DNA of 64,000 nucleotides from UM-FILTER-47-13 sp964445195 (GTDB lineage Bacteria; Pseudomonadota; Alphaproteobacteria; Micavibrionales; Micavibrionaceae), in assembly GCA_964445195.1 (NCBI GenBank), contig CAYUKA010000003.1, forward strand, positions 62,001 to 126,000. The letters run 5' to 3'. Below, in pieces: positions 34,726-43,486 of the stretch (position 1 is the stretch's first letter; every line of letters begins with the position of its first letter). The position numbers were made by a program, and so were the translations under genes. Below the pieces are notes generated by a model, which was not told the DNA's origin, ran no database searches, and saw only the letters and a program-made list of their open reading frames with translations.

Positions 34726-36210
34726 TTATGCCCCTTTTGGTGCCCCTTCATGCAATCCCATAGATTTTTTCACTTCCGCAACATCATCGAACGGCTCGAT
34801 CTGTTCACCAATAATCTGCCCCTGCTCATGCCCCTTACCGGCCACAACCAGCACATCGCCGCCGCCGGTTTCTTTTACGGCAAACTGAATCGCCGCTCGG
34901 CGATCACCGATCTCTTTGACCTTGCCCTGATCAGGTTCTTTAATACCGGCCATCATCGCCGCGCGGATCACCGCGGGGTCTTCGCTGCGCGGGTTATCGT
35001 CGGTGATCACAGCCAGATCGGCAAGCTGCGCCGCCGCCGCGCCCATCAGCGGCCGCTTGTGCGGATCGCGGTCGCCGCCGCAGCCGATCACACAGATTAA
35101 GCGCCCCGCCGTATGCGGCCGCAACGCCTCCAGCACATGCGTTAACGCATCCGGCGTATGGGCATAATCAACATAGACCGCGCCACCACCCTGATGGCCC
35201 GGCACATATTCAAGCCGCCCCGGTGCGCCGGTCAGATGCGCCAGCGCCCTGACGGCCTGTTCTGTCAAAGCCGCGTCTTCGGCAATCACCAGCCCCAGTG
35301 CGCAGAGTGCGTTCATAACCTGAAACGCCCCGACCAACGGCAGGATCACGCTATAGGTTACCCCGCCCACAGCCAGACCGACCGCCTGCCCCTGCGGCGT
35401 CGGTGTCGCACTTTGCAGCACAATGTTCGTCCCGCCTTTACCGTAGGACAGCACCCGGCAATCCCGCGCCAGCACCCTGTCCCGCAACGTTTCATATTCG
35501 GGAATGTCGGCATTCAGCACCGCCGTCCCGCCCGGCTGCAAGATCCCGTCGAATAAATGCGCCTTGGCCTCCAGATACGCTGCCATCGTGCCGTGATAAT
35601 CGAGATGGTCGTGGGACAGGTTGGTAAACCCGGCAACCTGTGCCTTCACACCGTCAAGCCGGCGCTGATGCAGACCGTGGCTGGAGGCCTCCATCGCCAG
35701 GTGCGTGATCCCGGCGGCGGCCAGATCCGCCAGTTCAGCGTGCAGCGCCACCGGGTCGGGGGTCGTCAGGGAACCGGAGCGGATCAGGCCGGGCCCCCGC
35801 ACGCCGAGCGTACCGATACTCGCCCCGGCAAGGCCAAGCTGCGCCCAGATTTGCTGGGTGAACAGAACCGTCGAGGTCTTGCCGTTGGTGCCGGTGACCG
35901 CGGCGACAACGTCCGGCTGCGCTCCAAAAAAGCGCGCGGATAACTGGGCAAACAGCCGCCGCGGATGCTCATCAACAAGCAACGCAATACCGTTATCGCC
36001 GGACACGTCAATCGTGGTTCCCTTCGCCGCCAACACCGCCACAGCCCCGTTACGCACAGCATCGGCAATATACCGTGCGCCATCATCCTTGTGACCGGGC
36101 AGTGCCGCGAACAACCAGCCCGGCTTTACCTGGCGGCTATCCTGCGTCAGGCCGGCAATCACCGGATCGGGCGGGCCGTCATATGTGTCAACCAGATCAC
36201 TCAGCCGCAA
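34726..36210 (-). CDS. murE: UDP-N-acetylmuramoylalanyl-D-glutamate--meso-2,6-diaminopimelate ligase
   Basis: A 494-residue Mur ligase. GLTQDSRQVKPGWLFAALPG in domain 1, ATP loop AVTGTNGKTSTVLFTQQIW, TTPDPVALHAELADLAAAG, MEASSHGLHQRRLDG, NLSHDHLDYHGTMAAYLEAK and VDYAHTPDALTHVLEAL. The segment TDDNPRSEDP contains the DNPR signature for meso-diaminopimelate selection, so the cross-linking residue is DAP, not lysine. The start overlaps the 3' end of ftsI by 14 bases. Confidence 0.98.
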   Translation of the reverse strand: MRLSDLVDTYDGPPDPVIAGLTQDSRQVKPGWLFAALPGHKDDGARYIADAVRNGAVAVLAAKGTTIDVSGDNGIALLVDEHPRRLFAQLSARFFGAQPDVVAAVTGTNGKTSTVLFTQQIWAQLGLAGASIGTLGVRGPGLIRSGSLTTPDPVALHAELADLAAAGITHLAMEASSHGLHQRRLDGVKAQVAGFTNLSHDHLDYHGTMAAYLEAKAHLFDGILQPGGTAVLNADIPEYETLRDRVLARDCRVLSYGKGGTNIVLQSATPTPQGQAVGLAVGGVTYSVILPLVGAFQVMNALCALGLVIAEDAALTEQAVRALAHLTGAPGRLEYVPGHQGGGAVYVDYAHTPDALTHVLEALRPHTAGRLICVIGCGGDRDPHKRPLMGAAAAQLADLAVITDDNPRSEDPAVIRAAMMAGIKEPDQGKVKEIGDRRAAIQFAVKETGGGDVLVVAGKGHEQGQIIGEQIEPFDDVAEVKKSMGLHEGAPKGA

Positions 36211-37939
36211 GAGCGTCTCCCTCTTCAGATTTAAACGATACGTATTGTTTTAATGATGAGGCGATATCGTCAGCGCCCCCTTCTTTGCGCGGCTTCACAC
36301 CCAGCAACGGTGCGGCGGCGGTAATCACCCGCCCGACCACCGGCGCGGCCACCCAGCCGCCGGTCGCATAGCCGAAACTCTCTTTCGTGCCCCGCGGCTC
36401 GTCGACCATCGCGAACACCGCATAGCGCGGCGCATCCATCGGGAAAAAACCGAGGAATGAGGAGATCAGCCGGCTTTTGTCATAGCCGCGCGGCCCAATC
36501 TTCTCCGCCGTGCCGGTCTTGCCGCCGACAACATAACCGGGGGCGGCAGCCATGCTGCCGGTGCCGTCAGTCACAGTCAGCCGCATCAGCTGGCGCATCC
36601 TGTGCGCGGTTTGCGGCGAAACAATGCGCAGATCGGTTTTATTTTGGGGCATCTCCGCCTTATTACGGTCAAGAACCAGCGTCGGCTGGACACGGATACC
36701 GCCATTAACGATGCTGGCCGCCGCCATCACCATCTGCAACGGCGTCACGGCGATGCCATGACCATAGGAGGCTGTCAGCGTGTTGATATCCCGCCAGACC
36801 GGCGGTAACAAGGGCTTGCCGATTTCCTCAATCTCCAGCGCCAGCGGATCGGCCAGCCCGAGATCTTCGTAAAAATGACGCAGCGCTTCGGTACCGACCA
36901 TTTCACCCATCAGCGCCGAACCGATATTCGAGGAAAACATAAACACCTCCGGCACCGTCAAAATCCGCTCTTCAGCATGATAATCGGCAATGGTAAACCG
37001 CCCGCGCTTCAGAGGTTCACGCGCATCAAAGGCGAAATCCATCGGCACGTCCCTAAGCTCCAGCAGCGCCGCGGTCGAGAAAATCTTGAAGGTCGACCCC
37101 AGCTCATAGACACCAAGAGTCAGGCGGTTAAAGCGCGCCGTATCAGAAGCTGCGCCGGGGTTATGGGGGTCGAAGTCGGGCAGCGACACCGCCGCCACAA
37201 TCTCGCCGCTGGCGATATCAACCACCGCCCCGGCCCCGCCGATCGCCGAAAACGTATCCACCGCCCGCTGTAGCTCGCGCCGCAGAATGTGCTGAACCCG
37301 TACATCCAGAGTCAGAGTGAGAGGCATCTCATCTCCGCGCTGCAGCAGGTTGTCGAAGCTGCGCTCAATCCCCGCCAGTCCGCGCTGGTCAACATTGCCA
37401 TAGCCGGCGATATGTGCCGCCAGGTTGCCCTGAGGGTAAATACGCCGCTGCTCCTGCCGGAATCCCAGGCCGGGCCGCCCGAGCCTGAGAACCCGGAACT
37501 GCTCGTCCGGCGTCAGGCTGCGACGAATCCAGACAAAGCGGCCTTTTTGCTGGAGCTTTTGCAAGATCTCACCGTAAACCAGTTCCGGGAAGAGCGCCGT
37601 TAATTCCGCAGCCACGTCCGCCGGCGCGGTGATCAGGGCCGGATCGGCATACAGCGAGGCCGTATCAAGTGAGGTTGCCAGCAGTACCCCGTTACGGTCA
37701 ACGATATCGGCGCGATAAGTCTCCGCCGCCGGCGCCGCCGTGACCATCTGGCCGTGATCCGCCGCGCGCCCCTTGCCCTGGACAACCGCCAGGTCAAACA
37801 CGCGCACGGCCACCAGGATATAGCACAGCGCAAACACCGCACTGATCATCACAATTCGTCCGCGCGCCGTATCGAGCGCGGCATGGCGCGCGCCGCTGAT
37901 GCGCAGCCACGTCTTGACGGAAAAGGCGCGGCTACTCAT
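36197..37939 (-). CDS. ftsI: Septal peptidoglycan transpeptidase FtsI (PBP3)
   Basis: A 580-residue class B penicillin-binding protein. Single membrane anchor at about 29-50, PBP dimerisation region about 75-200 (DRNGVLLATSLDTASLYADP), and the transpeptidase domain with active-site motif STFK (about 282-285), SSN (about 336-338) and KTGT (about 474-477). Later segments SFLGFFPMDAPRYAVFAMVD and SFGYATGGWVAAPVVGRVI are typical of alphaproteobacterial FtsI. It overlaps ftsL by eight bases at its start and murE by 14 at its end. Confidence 0.98.
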   Translation of the reverse strand: MSSRAFSVKTWLRISGARHAALDTARGRIVMISAVFALCYILVAVRVFDLAVVQGKGRAADHGQMVTAAPAAETYRADIVDRNGVLLATSLDTASLYADPALITAPADVAAELTALFPELVYGEILQKLQQKGRFVWIRRSLTPDEQFRVLRLGRPGLGFRQEQRRIYPQGNLAAHIAGYGNVDQRGLAGIERSFDNLLQRGDEMPLTLTLDVRVQHILRRELQRAVDTFSAIGGAGAVVDIASGEIVAAVSLPDFDPHNPGAASDTARFNRLTLGVYELGSTFKIFSTAALLELRDVPMDFAFDAREPLKRGRFTIADYHAEERILTVPEVFMFSSNIGSALMGEMVGTEALRHFYEDLGLADPLALEIEEIGKPLLPPVWRDINTLTASYGHGIAVTPLQMVMAAASIVNGGIRVQPTLVLDRNKAEMPQNKTDLRIVSPQTAHRMRQLMRLTVTDGTGSMAAAPGYVVGGKTGTAEKIGPRGYDKSRLISSFLGFFPMDAPRYAVFAMVDEPRGTKESFGYATGGWVAAPVVGRVITAAAPLLGVKPRKEGGADDIASSLKQYVSFKSEEGDALAAE

Positions 37940-38360
37940 CCGGCTCCTCCCCGCTGCTGTTCAGACTGTCAAGCAGGCCCTGAAAGCTTGCGCCCTGCTC
38001 CGTTTCCACCATAGCCGGCTGCGGCGTCAGCACCGCCCGCTCAGGCTTGTGCGCGGGCAACGCCGGAATAAACGGGTCGGGCACAACGGTAAAGTCGCCG
38101 CCCACCGCCGCGGACGGCACCGGCGCCAGCCCCAGATGATCGCCGGCCAGCTCCTCAAGCCGGTCCGGGCGGTTCAGATACGCCCATTCGGCGCGCAATA
38201 CCCGCAGCGCCTGGCGCTCTGCCGCGACCGCTTTTTCCAGCCGCGCCAGCTTATCCTCGGCCCGCTGCACACTCTGCGACGTCCAGAACAGCAGCGCCCC
38301 GGCCGCCAGCGCCCCGGCCAGCGCCAGCAATGTCGATGTTCGCAAGAACCTTAATCTCAT
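37932..38360 (-). CDS. ftsL: Cell division protein FtsL
   Basis: A 142-residue small bitopic protein. One membrane helix (about 8-28, TSTLLALAGALAAGALLFW), then a coiled coil (about 30-65, QRAEDKLARLEKAVAAERQA) and the family hallmark EWAYLNRPDRLEELAGDHLGL. The Pro-rich C-terminal 60 residues extend beyond the coiled coil, common in alphaproteobacteria. FtsL joins FtsB/FtsQ and activates FtsWI. Its position between rsmH and ftsI, with four- and eight-base overlaps, confirms the call. Confidence 0.93.
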   Translation of the reverse strand: MRLRFLRTSTLLALAGALAAGALLFWTSQSVQRAEDKLARLEKAVAAERQALRVLRAEWAYLNRPDRLEELAGDHLGLAPVPSAAVGGDFTVVPDPFIPALPAHKPERAVLTPQPAMVETEQGASFQGLLDSLNSSGEEPDE

Positions 38361-39361
38361 CCGCCGCCCCCTCCCGCGCCGGAACGCGCCTTGGTGGTGT
38401 CATGCTCAAACGGGGAGGGGGTGCGGATGGCCCAGCGTAATCGCGCCGAGCGTGCACGGGGGTTGACCGCGATCTCCGCCTCGGCCGGAAACACGGCCTT
38501 GCGGGACGGAACGGAAAAGAGCGGCGGATCGGAGTCCGCCGCGGCAGGAAGATGGCGGGAACCTTGGCCGCGGCCACCGCCGTAATCACGCAGGAAACGC
38601 TTCACCAGCGTATCCTCGAGCGAATGAAAGGAGACAACCACCAGCCGCCCACCCTCGGCCAGCAGCGCCGCCGCGCCGTCCAGCGCCCGGCTTAGCTCGC
38701 CCAGCTCGTCATTCACATAGATGCGCAGCGCCTGAAACGTGCGGGTCGCCGGATCGATTTTCTCGCGCCCCGCCCCCGGTACCGCCGCACGGACAATGTC
38801 GGCCAGTTGCCCGGTGGTTTCGAGCGGCGCCGCGGCCCGCGCGCCCACGATCGCTTTTGCGATCCGCCGCGCATGGCGCTCCTCACCATATTGATAAATA
38901 ATGTCAGCCAGCCTTGCCTCGGGCAGATCATTAACCGCCTGCGCTGCGTCCGGCTCGCCGCTATCAACATCCATCCGCATGTCGAGCGGCGCGTCATGCC
39001 GGAATGAAAAGCCCCGCGCCGCTTCATCAAGCTGCATTGACGAAACACCAACATCGAGCACAAACCCGTCAACAGCGTCAAAACCGGCCTGCCGCACCAG
39101 CGCCAGCGCCTCGCCGAACCGGCCGTGGACCAGTACCAGCCGGGCGCCGTATTCTTCCTGCAGCGCCGCACCGCGGGCCAGCGCGCTCTTGTCACGGTCG
39201 ATCGCCACGACCGTGCACTGCGCCGCCTCCAATATCGCGCGGCTGTAGCCCCCGGCCCCAAACGTCCCATCAACATAGACGCCGCCGTCACGCGGCGAAA
39301 GCGCCGCCACCATCTCATCGCGCATAACGGGTATATGGGGCGTATCCGCCGCTGTCATCAT
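38357..39361 (-). CDS. rsmH: 16S rRNA (cytosine(1402)-N(4))-methyltransferase
   Basis: A 334-residue SAM-dependent RNA methyltransferase (formerly MraW). HIPVMRDEMVAAL at the start, SAM loop YVDGTFGAGGYSRAIL, VDGFVLDVGVSSMQLDEAAR, GFSFRHDAPLDMRMD, and ALRIYVNDELGELSRAL with VSFHSLEDTLVKRFLRD in the C-terminal part. The ATG overlaps the mraZ stop by four bases, so it is translationally coupled to mraZ. Confidence 0.98.
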   Translation of the reverse strand: MMTAADTPHIPVMRDEMVAALSPRDGGVYVDGTFGAGGYSRAILEAAQCTVVAIDRDKSALARGAALQEEYGARLVLVHGRFGEALALVRQAGFDAVDGFVLDVGVSSMQLDEAARGFSFRHDAPLDMRMDVDSGEPDAAQAVNDLPEARLADIIYQYGEERHARRIAKAIVGARAAAPLETTGQLADIVRAAVPGAGREKIDPATRTFQALRIYVNDELGELSRALDGAAALLAEGGRLVVVSFHSLEDTLVKRFLRDYGGGRGQGSRHLPAAADSDPPLFSVPSRKAVFPAEAEIAVNPRARSARLRWAIRTPSPFEHDTTKARSGAGGGGG

Positions 39362-39816
39362 GATCCGCCCCCCGCTTTTGGCAGGGTCAGGCCCTGCTCC
39401 TTTACCGCCTTGCGCGCCGCTGCACGGCGGGCCTCGAATGCCTGCGGCGCCCAGACCTGGAACTTGCGCCCCATGCCGACAAACGCCGCCTGCTCGCTTA
39501 AGTCCGCATACTCAACCAGCGGCGGCGGCAGAATAACCCGCCCGTCACCGTCAAACGGCAACTGCACGGCCTCGCCAAAAATCGCCGTCGCCATATCGTC
39601 CTGCGCGGCCGAAAACAGGTCGAACTCGTCCATGCGCGCGCACAACTCCTCCATGGCCGCTTGCCCGAACCCCTCAAGACAGGCATGGCCGTAGGCACGG
39701 AACAGGACAATGCCCTGAAACGGCTGATCAGCCAGCGCCGCACGGAACGGCGCCGGCACGGACACCCGCCCCTTGCGGTCAACTTTGTTCACATATGTCG
39801 AAAGAAACAGCGCCAT
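39358..39816 (-). CDS. mraZ: Transcriptional regulator MraZ
   Basis: A 152-residue protein with two SpoVT/AbrB-like MraZ units: FLSTYVNKVDRKGRVSVPAP at the start and LPFDGDGRVILPPPLVEYAD in the second half, plus FRAYGHACLEGF. MraZ is a ring-forming DNA-binding protein that controls the dcw operon from sites at its own promoter. As first gene it probably sets transcription of the whole downstream block. I could not identify the TGGG-type repeats seen in enterobacteria. Confidence 0.96.
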   Translation of the reverse strand: MALFLSTYVNKVDRKGRVSVPAPFRAALADQPFQGIVLFRAYGHACLEGFGQAAMEELCARMDEFDLFSAAQDDMATAIFGEAVQLPFDGDGRVILPPPLVEYADLSEQAAFVGMGRKFQVWAPQAFEARRAAARKAVKEQGLTLPKAGGGS

Positions 39817-39900
39817 ACGACCTGTTTTCCGCTCTTTATTTCACATACACCAATCCCCGCATGACTCACATGCCGCAGGACCGAATAAGGCAGGACACCT

Positions 39901-39920
39901 GTTATCCCGGACGGAATAAC
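39901..39920. promoter_or_regulatory. Imperfect palindrome upstream of mraZ
   Basis: Arms GTTATCCCG (39901-39909) and CGGAATAAC (39912-39920) match as an inverted repeat in eight of nine positions around a two-base centre. It lies 85 bases before the mraZ start, in the promoter region of the dcw operon. It could be an operator; which protein would bind is unknown. Confidence 0.35.
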
Positions 39921-40036
39921 ATGGATATTTATGGGATACCATGGATTTTAATGGTCCTGCAACGCCATGCAGCCCCAAGCGCGCTTTTAACCACAGGAAA
40001 CTGTCAATGGCCCGGCCGGCCGTCAGGCGAGCCGCC

Positions 40037-40068
40037 AAAGAAAAACCGGCTGCGATCACAGCCGGTTT
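40037..40068 (-). terminator. Intrinsic terminator of rnpB
   Basis: Ten-base perfect stem AAACCGGCTG (40043-40052) and CAGCCGGTTT (40059-40068), six-base loop. On the minus strand it ends in a T-rich run (complement of 40037-40045). It lies just after the 3' end of the RNase P RNA. Confidence 0.85.
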
Positions 40069-40090
40069 CTCATAAGTATCAATAAAATAT

Positions 40091-40446
<356 letters not shown>

Positions 40447-40453
40447 CGGGGCT

Positions 40454-40483
40454 AATATGGGATATTTCGCACTTTAAATGCAA
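40454..40483 (-). promoter_or_regulatory. Candidate rnpB promoter
   Basis: On the minus strand, TTGCAT (complement of 40478-40483), an 18-base spacer and CATATT (complement of 40454-40459), putting the start of transcription about eight bases on, at the predicted rnpB 5' end near 40446. Pattern match only, but the spacing agrees well. Confidence 0.5.
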
Positions 40484-40487
40484 GTCT

Positions 40488-41243
40488 CTAGAGATGGGGC
40501 CGGGTCCGCACCAGCCAGTGCAGCCGCGCCGTCATGGTTTCATTGATATTGCCGATCCGGTCCTTGTCCTGATCGCCGAAGATCTCCGGCTGGTAGTGAC
40601 GCTGGAACGCCAGCACTAGGTCGTCCAGCGACGCGGCAGGATCGTAACCGGCCCGGATAAAGGCCTCGCGCAACAGCGCCTGGTCACGGACATAATCGCT
40701 GCCGATACGGCGGTCCTCCTCGTTCGGCTCCGGCCAGACGGCGCAACCGGCCCGGGCCAACAGCTTCCAGTCGAACAGCTCGCCAGGATCGGATTTGCGC
40801 GACGGCGCGACATCCGAGTGCCCCAGCACGCGGTAAGGGGAAATACTGTGCCGCGCCATAATTTCGCGGCACAAATCAACCAGCACCGCCACCTGCTGGA
40901 CCGGGAAAGGCTGATAGCCGAAGCGCCGGCCCGGATTAAACAATTCGATGCCGATAGAGTGCGAATTCAGGTCTTCGGTCCCGGCCCAGTAGGACCGTCC
41001 GGCGTGCCAGGCCCGCTGATCCTCATCGACATATTGCTCAACGCGCCCGTCCCGGTCGATCATGTAATGGGCACTGACCCGGCCGCCGGACGGGTGGACC
41101 TGCACGCCGGTGAAATAATCCGCCGCCTCGCGAAAATCACGCGTATCGCTGTAATGCAGGATGATGAAGCCCGGCCGCGCCCCGCCGCGGCGTTCATCCC
41201 AGTGATCGCTGGCAACGCGCTCTATATCAATCTGTCGGCTCAT
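40488..41243 (-). CDS. AmpD-like N-acetylmuramoyl-L-alanine amidase
   Basis: A 251-residue Amidase_2 zinc hydrolase cutting between MurNAc and L-Ala. FIILHYSD carries the first zinc ligand, VSAHYMIDRDGRVEQYVDE follows, AWHAGRSYWAG and NSHSIGIELFNPG form the cleft, and RVLGHSDVAPSRKSDPG supplies the second His and the Asp/Lys catalytic area. The C-terminal 75 residues look like a small peptidoglycan-binding helical domain (AFQRHYQPEIFGD). No signal peptide is visible, so it probably acts on recycled muropeptides in the cytoplasm. The ATG overlaps the stop of the upstream transporter gene. Confidence 0.92.
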   Translation of the reverse strand: MSRQIDIERVASDHWDERRGGARPGFIILHYSDTRDFREAADYFTGVQVHPSGGRVSAHYMIDRDGRVEQYVDEDQRAWHAGRSYWAGTEDLNSHSIGIELFNPGRRFGYQPFPVQQVAVLVDLCREIMARHSISPYRVLGHSDVAPSRKSDPGELFDWKLLARAGCAVWPEPNEEDRRIGSDYVRDQALLREAFIRAGYDPAASLDDLVLAFQRHYQPEIFGDQDKDRIGNINETMTARLHWLVRTRPHL

Positions 41244-42541
41244 GGCTCCCTCACTTTCATTAGCAGCGCCATCCCCGCCAGCCAGAAGAGCAGGATCGTC
41301 GCGATCCCGGCGCGCTGGCTGTCGAATATGTCCGTGGCCAGCGCAAAACAGAGCGGCCCCAGAAACGCTATAGATTTGCCGGTAAAGGCATACAGACCGT
41401 AAGTCTGCGCCACCATGCCGGGCGGGGCCAGCCGTGCCGCCAGCGTCCGCCCCGCCGCCTGCGCCGGGCCGACAAACAGCCCCAGCCCCAGGGCGAGCAG
41501 GATAAATACCGTTTTGTCCTGGACCAGCAGCGTTGCCGCGCCAAAAGCAATCAGGCCGGCCAGCCCGATCATGATCGTGCGCTTGGAACCGGCATAATCA
41601 TCCATAAAGGCAAAAGCCAGCGCCCCCAGACCGGCGGTCACATTCAGGCCAATCGCGAAAATCAGGATTTCATCAAAATCCATACCGAACGTGCCCGCCG
41701 CATACAGCCCGCCGACGGCAAACAAGGTTGCCAGGCCGTCGCGGTAAAGGGCGCTGGCAATTAAAAAACGCACCAGATTGCCGTATTGCCGCACATGCAT
41801 AATTGTTTCTTTCAGGCGGGCCAGCCCCTTGCTTACAGCTTCGCGCAGCGACAGGCCGCTGCGCCCGTCATCGCGCACCCACAACAGCAGCGGGATCGCG
41901 AACAGCGCGAACCACAGCGCCGTTAACAGTGCGCTCGCCCGGATGTGCTGCGACTCGTCCTGCGGCAACGGCAGCCACGGCGCAGCCCCACCCAGCCCGA
42001 TCAACGCAAACAGCGTCAGCGCGAGGCAGGACAGGCCGCCCAGATAGCCCAGCCCCCAGCCCCAACCGGAGAGCCGTCCCATCAGGTGCGGCGGCGCGAT
42101 ATGCGGCAGCATCGCGTTATAAAAAACCAGGCTCAGCTCGAATGTCGCATTGGCGACCACCACCAGCGCGAGGATAAATATGATATTGTAGACAGAGGGG
42201 TCGGGCCGCCCGAACCACAGCAGCGCAACCGCGATAATCGAAAGCGCCGCAAATATAGCCAGCCAGCGCTTGCGCGCGCCGTAATAATCGGCGACTGCGC
42301 CCAGAACCGGGCTGGTCAGGGCGATCAAAAAGCCTGAAAAAGCAATAGCATAGCCCCATAAAGCGCTGCCCTGCGTTTCATCGCCGATAATGCCACGCGC
42401 AAAGAAAATGCTGTAGACGAAGGTGATAATCACCGTCCCGAAGGCCGAATTGGCCCAGTCGTACAGGCACCACGCCCCGACCGCCCGTGAGCCGCAACTC
42501 TTTTTTTCTTTTGTTTTAAGGCTGTTAGACGATTCGGCCAT
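41240..42541 (-). CDS. MFS transporter, UMF1 (Atg22-like) family
   Basis: A 433-residue protein with 12 predicted membrane helices. The N-terminal signature GAWCLYDWANSAFGTVIITF is the hallmark of the UMF1/Atg22 family, supported by FYNAMLPHIAPPHLMGRLSG and GPAQAAGRTLAARLAPPG. In yeast Atg22 is a vacuolar amino-acid effluxer; bacterial members are uncharacterised. Coupled by a four-base overlap with the AmpD-like amidase, which may hint at import of cell-wall peptides or sugars for recycling; that is inference only. Confidence 0.9.
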   Translation of the reverse strand: MAESSNSLKTKEKKSCGSRAVGAWCLYDWANSAFGTVIITFVYSIFFARGIIGDETQGSALWGYAIAFSGFLIALTSPVLGAVADYYGARKRWLAIFAALSIIAVALLWFGRPDPSVYNIIFILALVVVANATFELSLVFYNAMLPHIAPPHLMGRLSGWGWGLGYLGGLSCLALTLFALIGLGGAAPWLPLPQDESQHIRASALLTALWFALFAIPLLLWVRDDGRSGLSLREAVSKGLARLKETIMHVRQYGNLVRFLIASALYRDGLATLFAVGGLYAAGTFGMDFDEILIFAIGLNVTAGLGALAFAFMDDYAGSKRTIMIGLAGLIAFGAATLLVQDKTVFILLALGLGLFVGPAQAAGRTLAARLAPPGMVAQTYGLYAFTGKSIAFLGPLCFALATDIFDSQRAGIATILLFWLAGMALLMKVREP

Positions 42542-42635
42542 TATTGGTTATTTTTATGCAATATGAAAAATGCAGCAAAGTCAGTCATTTATTTACAGAA
42601 TTGGACAAGCGCGGCTTTTATGGGTTATAACGCTG

Positions 42636-42651
42636 TTAATCATTTATTAAC
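42636..42651. promoter_or_regulatory. CtrA-type binding site
   Basis: TTAA (42636-42639), seven bases, TTAAC (42647-42651): a perfect match to the CtrA full consensus TTAA-N7-TTAAC of alphaproteobacterial cell-cycle control. It lies 95 bases upstream of the exported-protein gene at 42747 and 94 from the divergent transporter start at 42541. Binding is not shown, only the motif. Confidence 0.6.
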
Positions 42652-42746
42652 CAATACAAGCGGCGTTTTAAGAAAATTAAGCTGTCTGATGATAATCCGC
42701 AACAGCTTACTTGTCTTCAAAGGCCGGTACGCGGGAGACAAACAAT

Positions 42747-43283
42747 ATGCTGAAACAGCTTTCACTGGCGCTGGCCCTGATCATGATCACTGCAACACCT
42801 GCGCCCGCCGGAACCCAGAACATCACCAGGGATATGGTCGCACGCAACTATGAACGGCTGGAGCAGGCGCTGAACAACCGGGGCGCGTTTCAGGACATGG
42901 TCAAGGCGCTGCATGAGCATATCGGCGATGACGCCCGCTTTAAAGTCACGGTCAGCAACCCGGTCAGCGGCGGTCAAAAAAGCCCGGTGATGGAGCTGAG
43001 TAAGCAGGATTACATTAACACTTATATCCAGGGCACACATTATGTCGTCGATTACAGCGTCGAGCTGGAAACGGCCGCGTTCCAGTACGACCCGCAGACT
43101 GATCAGGCTTACACAATGGATGTGATGATCGAGCGCGGTACAATGATGACCCAGCGCTTCGATAGCGGCAAACCCTTTATCAGCCGCACCACCTGCCGCA
43201 CCAAGCATGAATTGCAAGGCGAAAAGCTGGTCGCCACCGCCGGTGAGTGCCACACAGCGATCAGCTTTGAAGAAAGCATTTAG
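42747..43283 (+). CDS. Exported protein of an unrecognised two-cysteine family (member 1)
   Basis: A 178-residue protein with a signal peptide (MLKQLSLALALIMITATPAPA, cut after APA), so periplasmic or secreted. Start ATG 42747 has GGGAGA eight bases ahead. It shares with three other genes in the window the pattern: helix, a short (H)xxDDxxF block (HIGDDARFKVTVSNP), a helix starting ELSKQDYI, beta strands, and a C-terminal two-Cys hairpin (SRTTCRTKHEL ... ATAGECHTAISFEES). The layout recalls NTF2/SnoaL-like folds, by inference. No active-site residues can be named. A strong terminator follows. Confidence 0.8.
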   Translation: MLKQLSLALALIMITATPAPAGTQNITRDMVARNYERLEQALNNRGAFQDMVKALHEHIGDDARFKVTVSNPVSGGQKSPVMELSKQDYINTYIQGTHYVVDYSVELETAAFQYDPQTDQAYTMDVMIERGTMMTQRFDSGKPFISRTTCRTKHELQGEKLVATAGECHTAISFEESI

Positions 43284-43338
43284 AGTTTAGCGATTTGGAC
43301 GAACCATTCCCTTGGCCAAACCACTGGCCGGAAATTCC

Positions 43339-43367
43339 GCCCCGCTGTCAAAAGCGGGGCTTTTTTT
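43339..43367 (+). terminator. Intrinsic terminator after exported protein 1
   Basis: Stem GCCCCGCT (43339-43346) and AGCGGGGC (43353-43360), six-base loop, then seven T residues. It separates member 1 from member 2 into different transcripts. Confidence 0.92.
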
Positions 43368-43486
43368 GTGCCCATAGCCATAGGAATACCATATCCCTGC
43401 ATTTTATTTTCATATTTACTAAATCGTAATGACTTTCGGGCTTAATAGAAATGTTTGTTAAATCAATAACCTTATCGGAGGGGACT

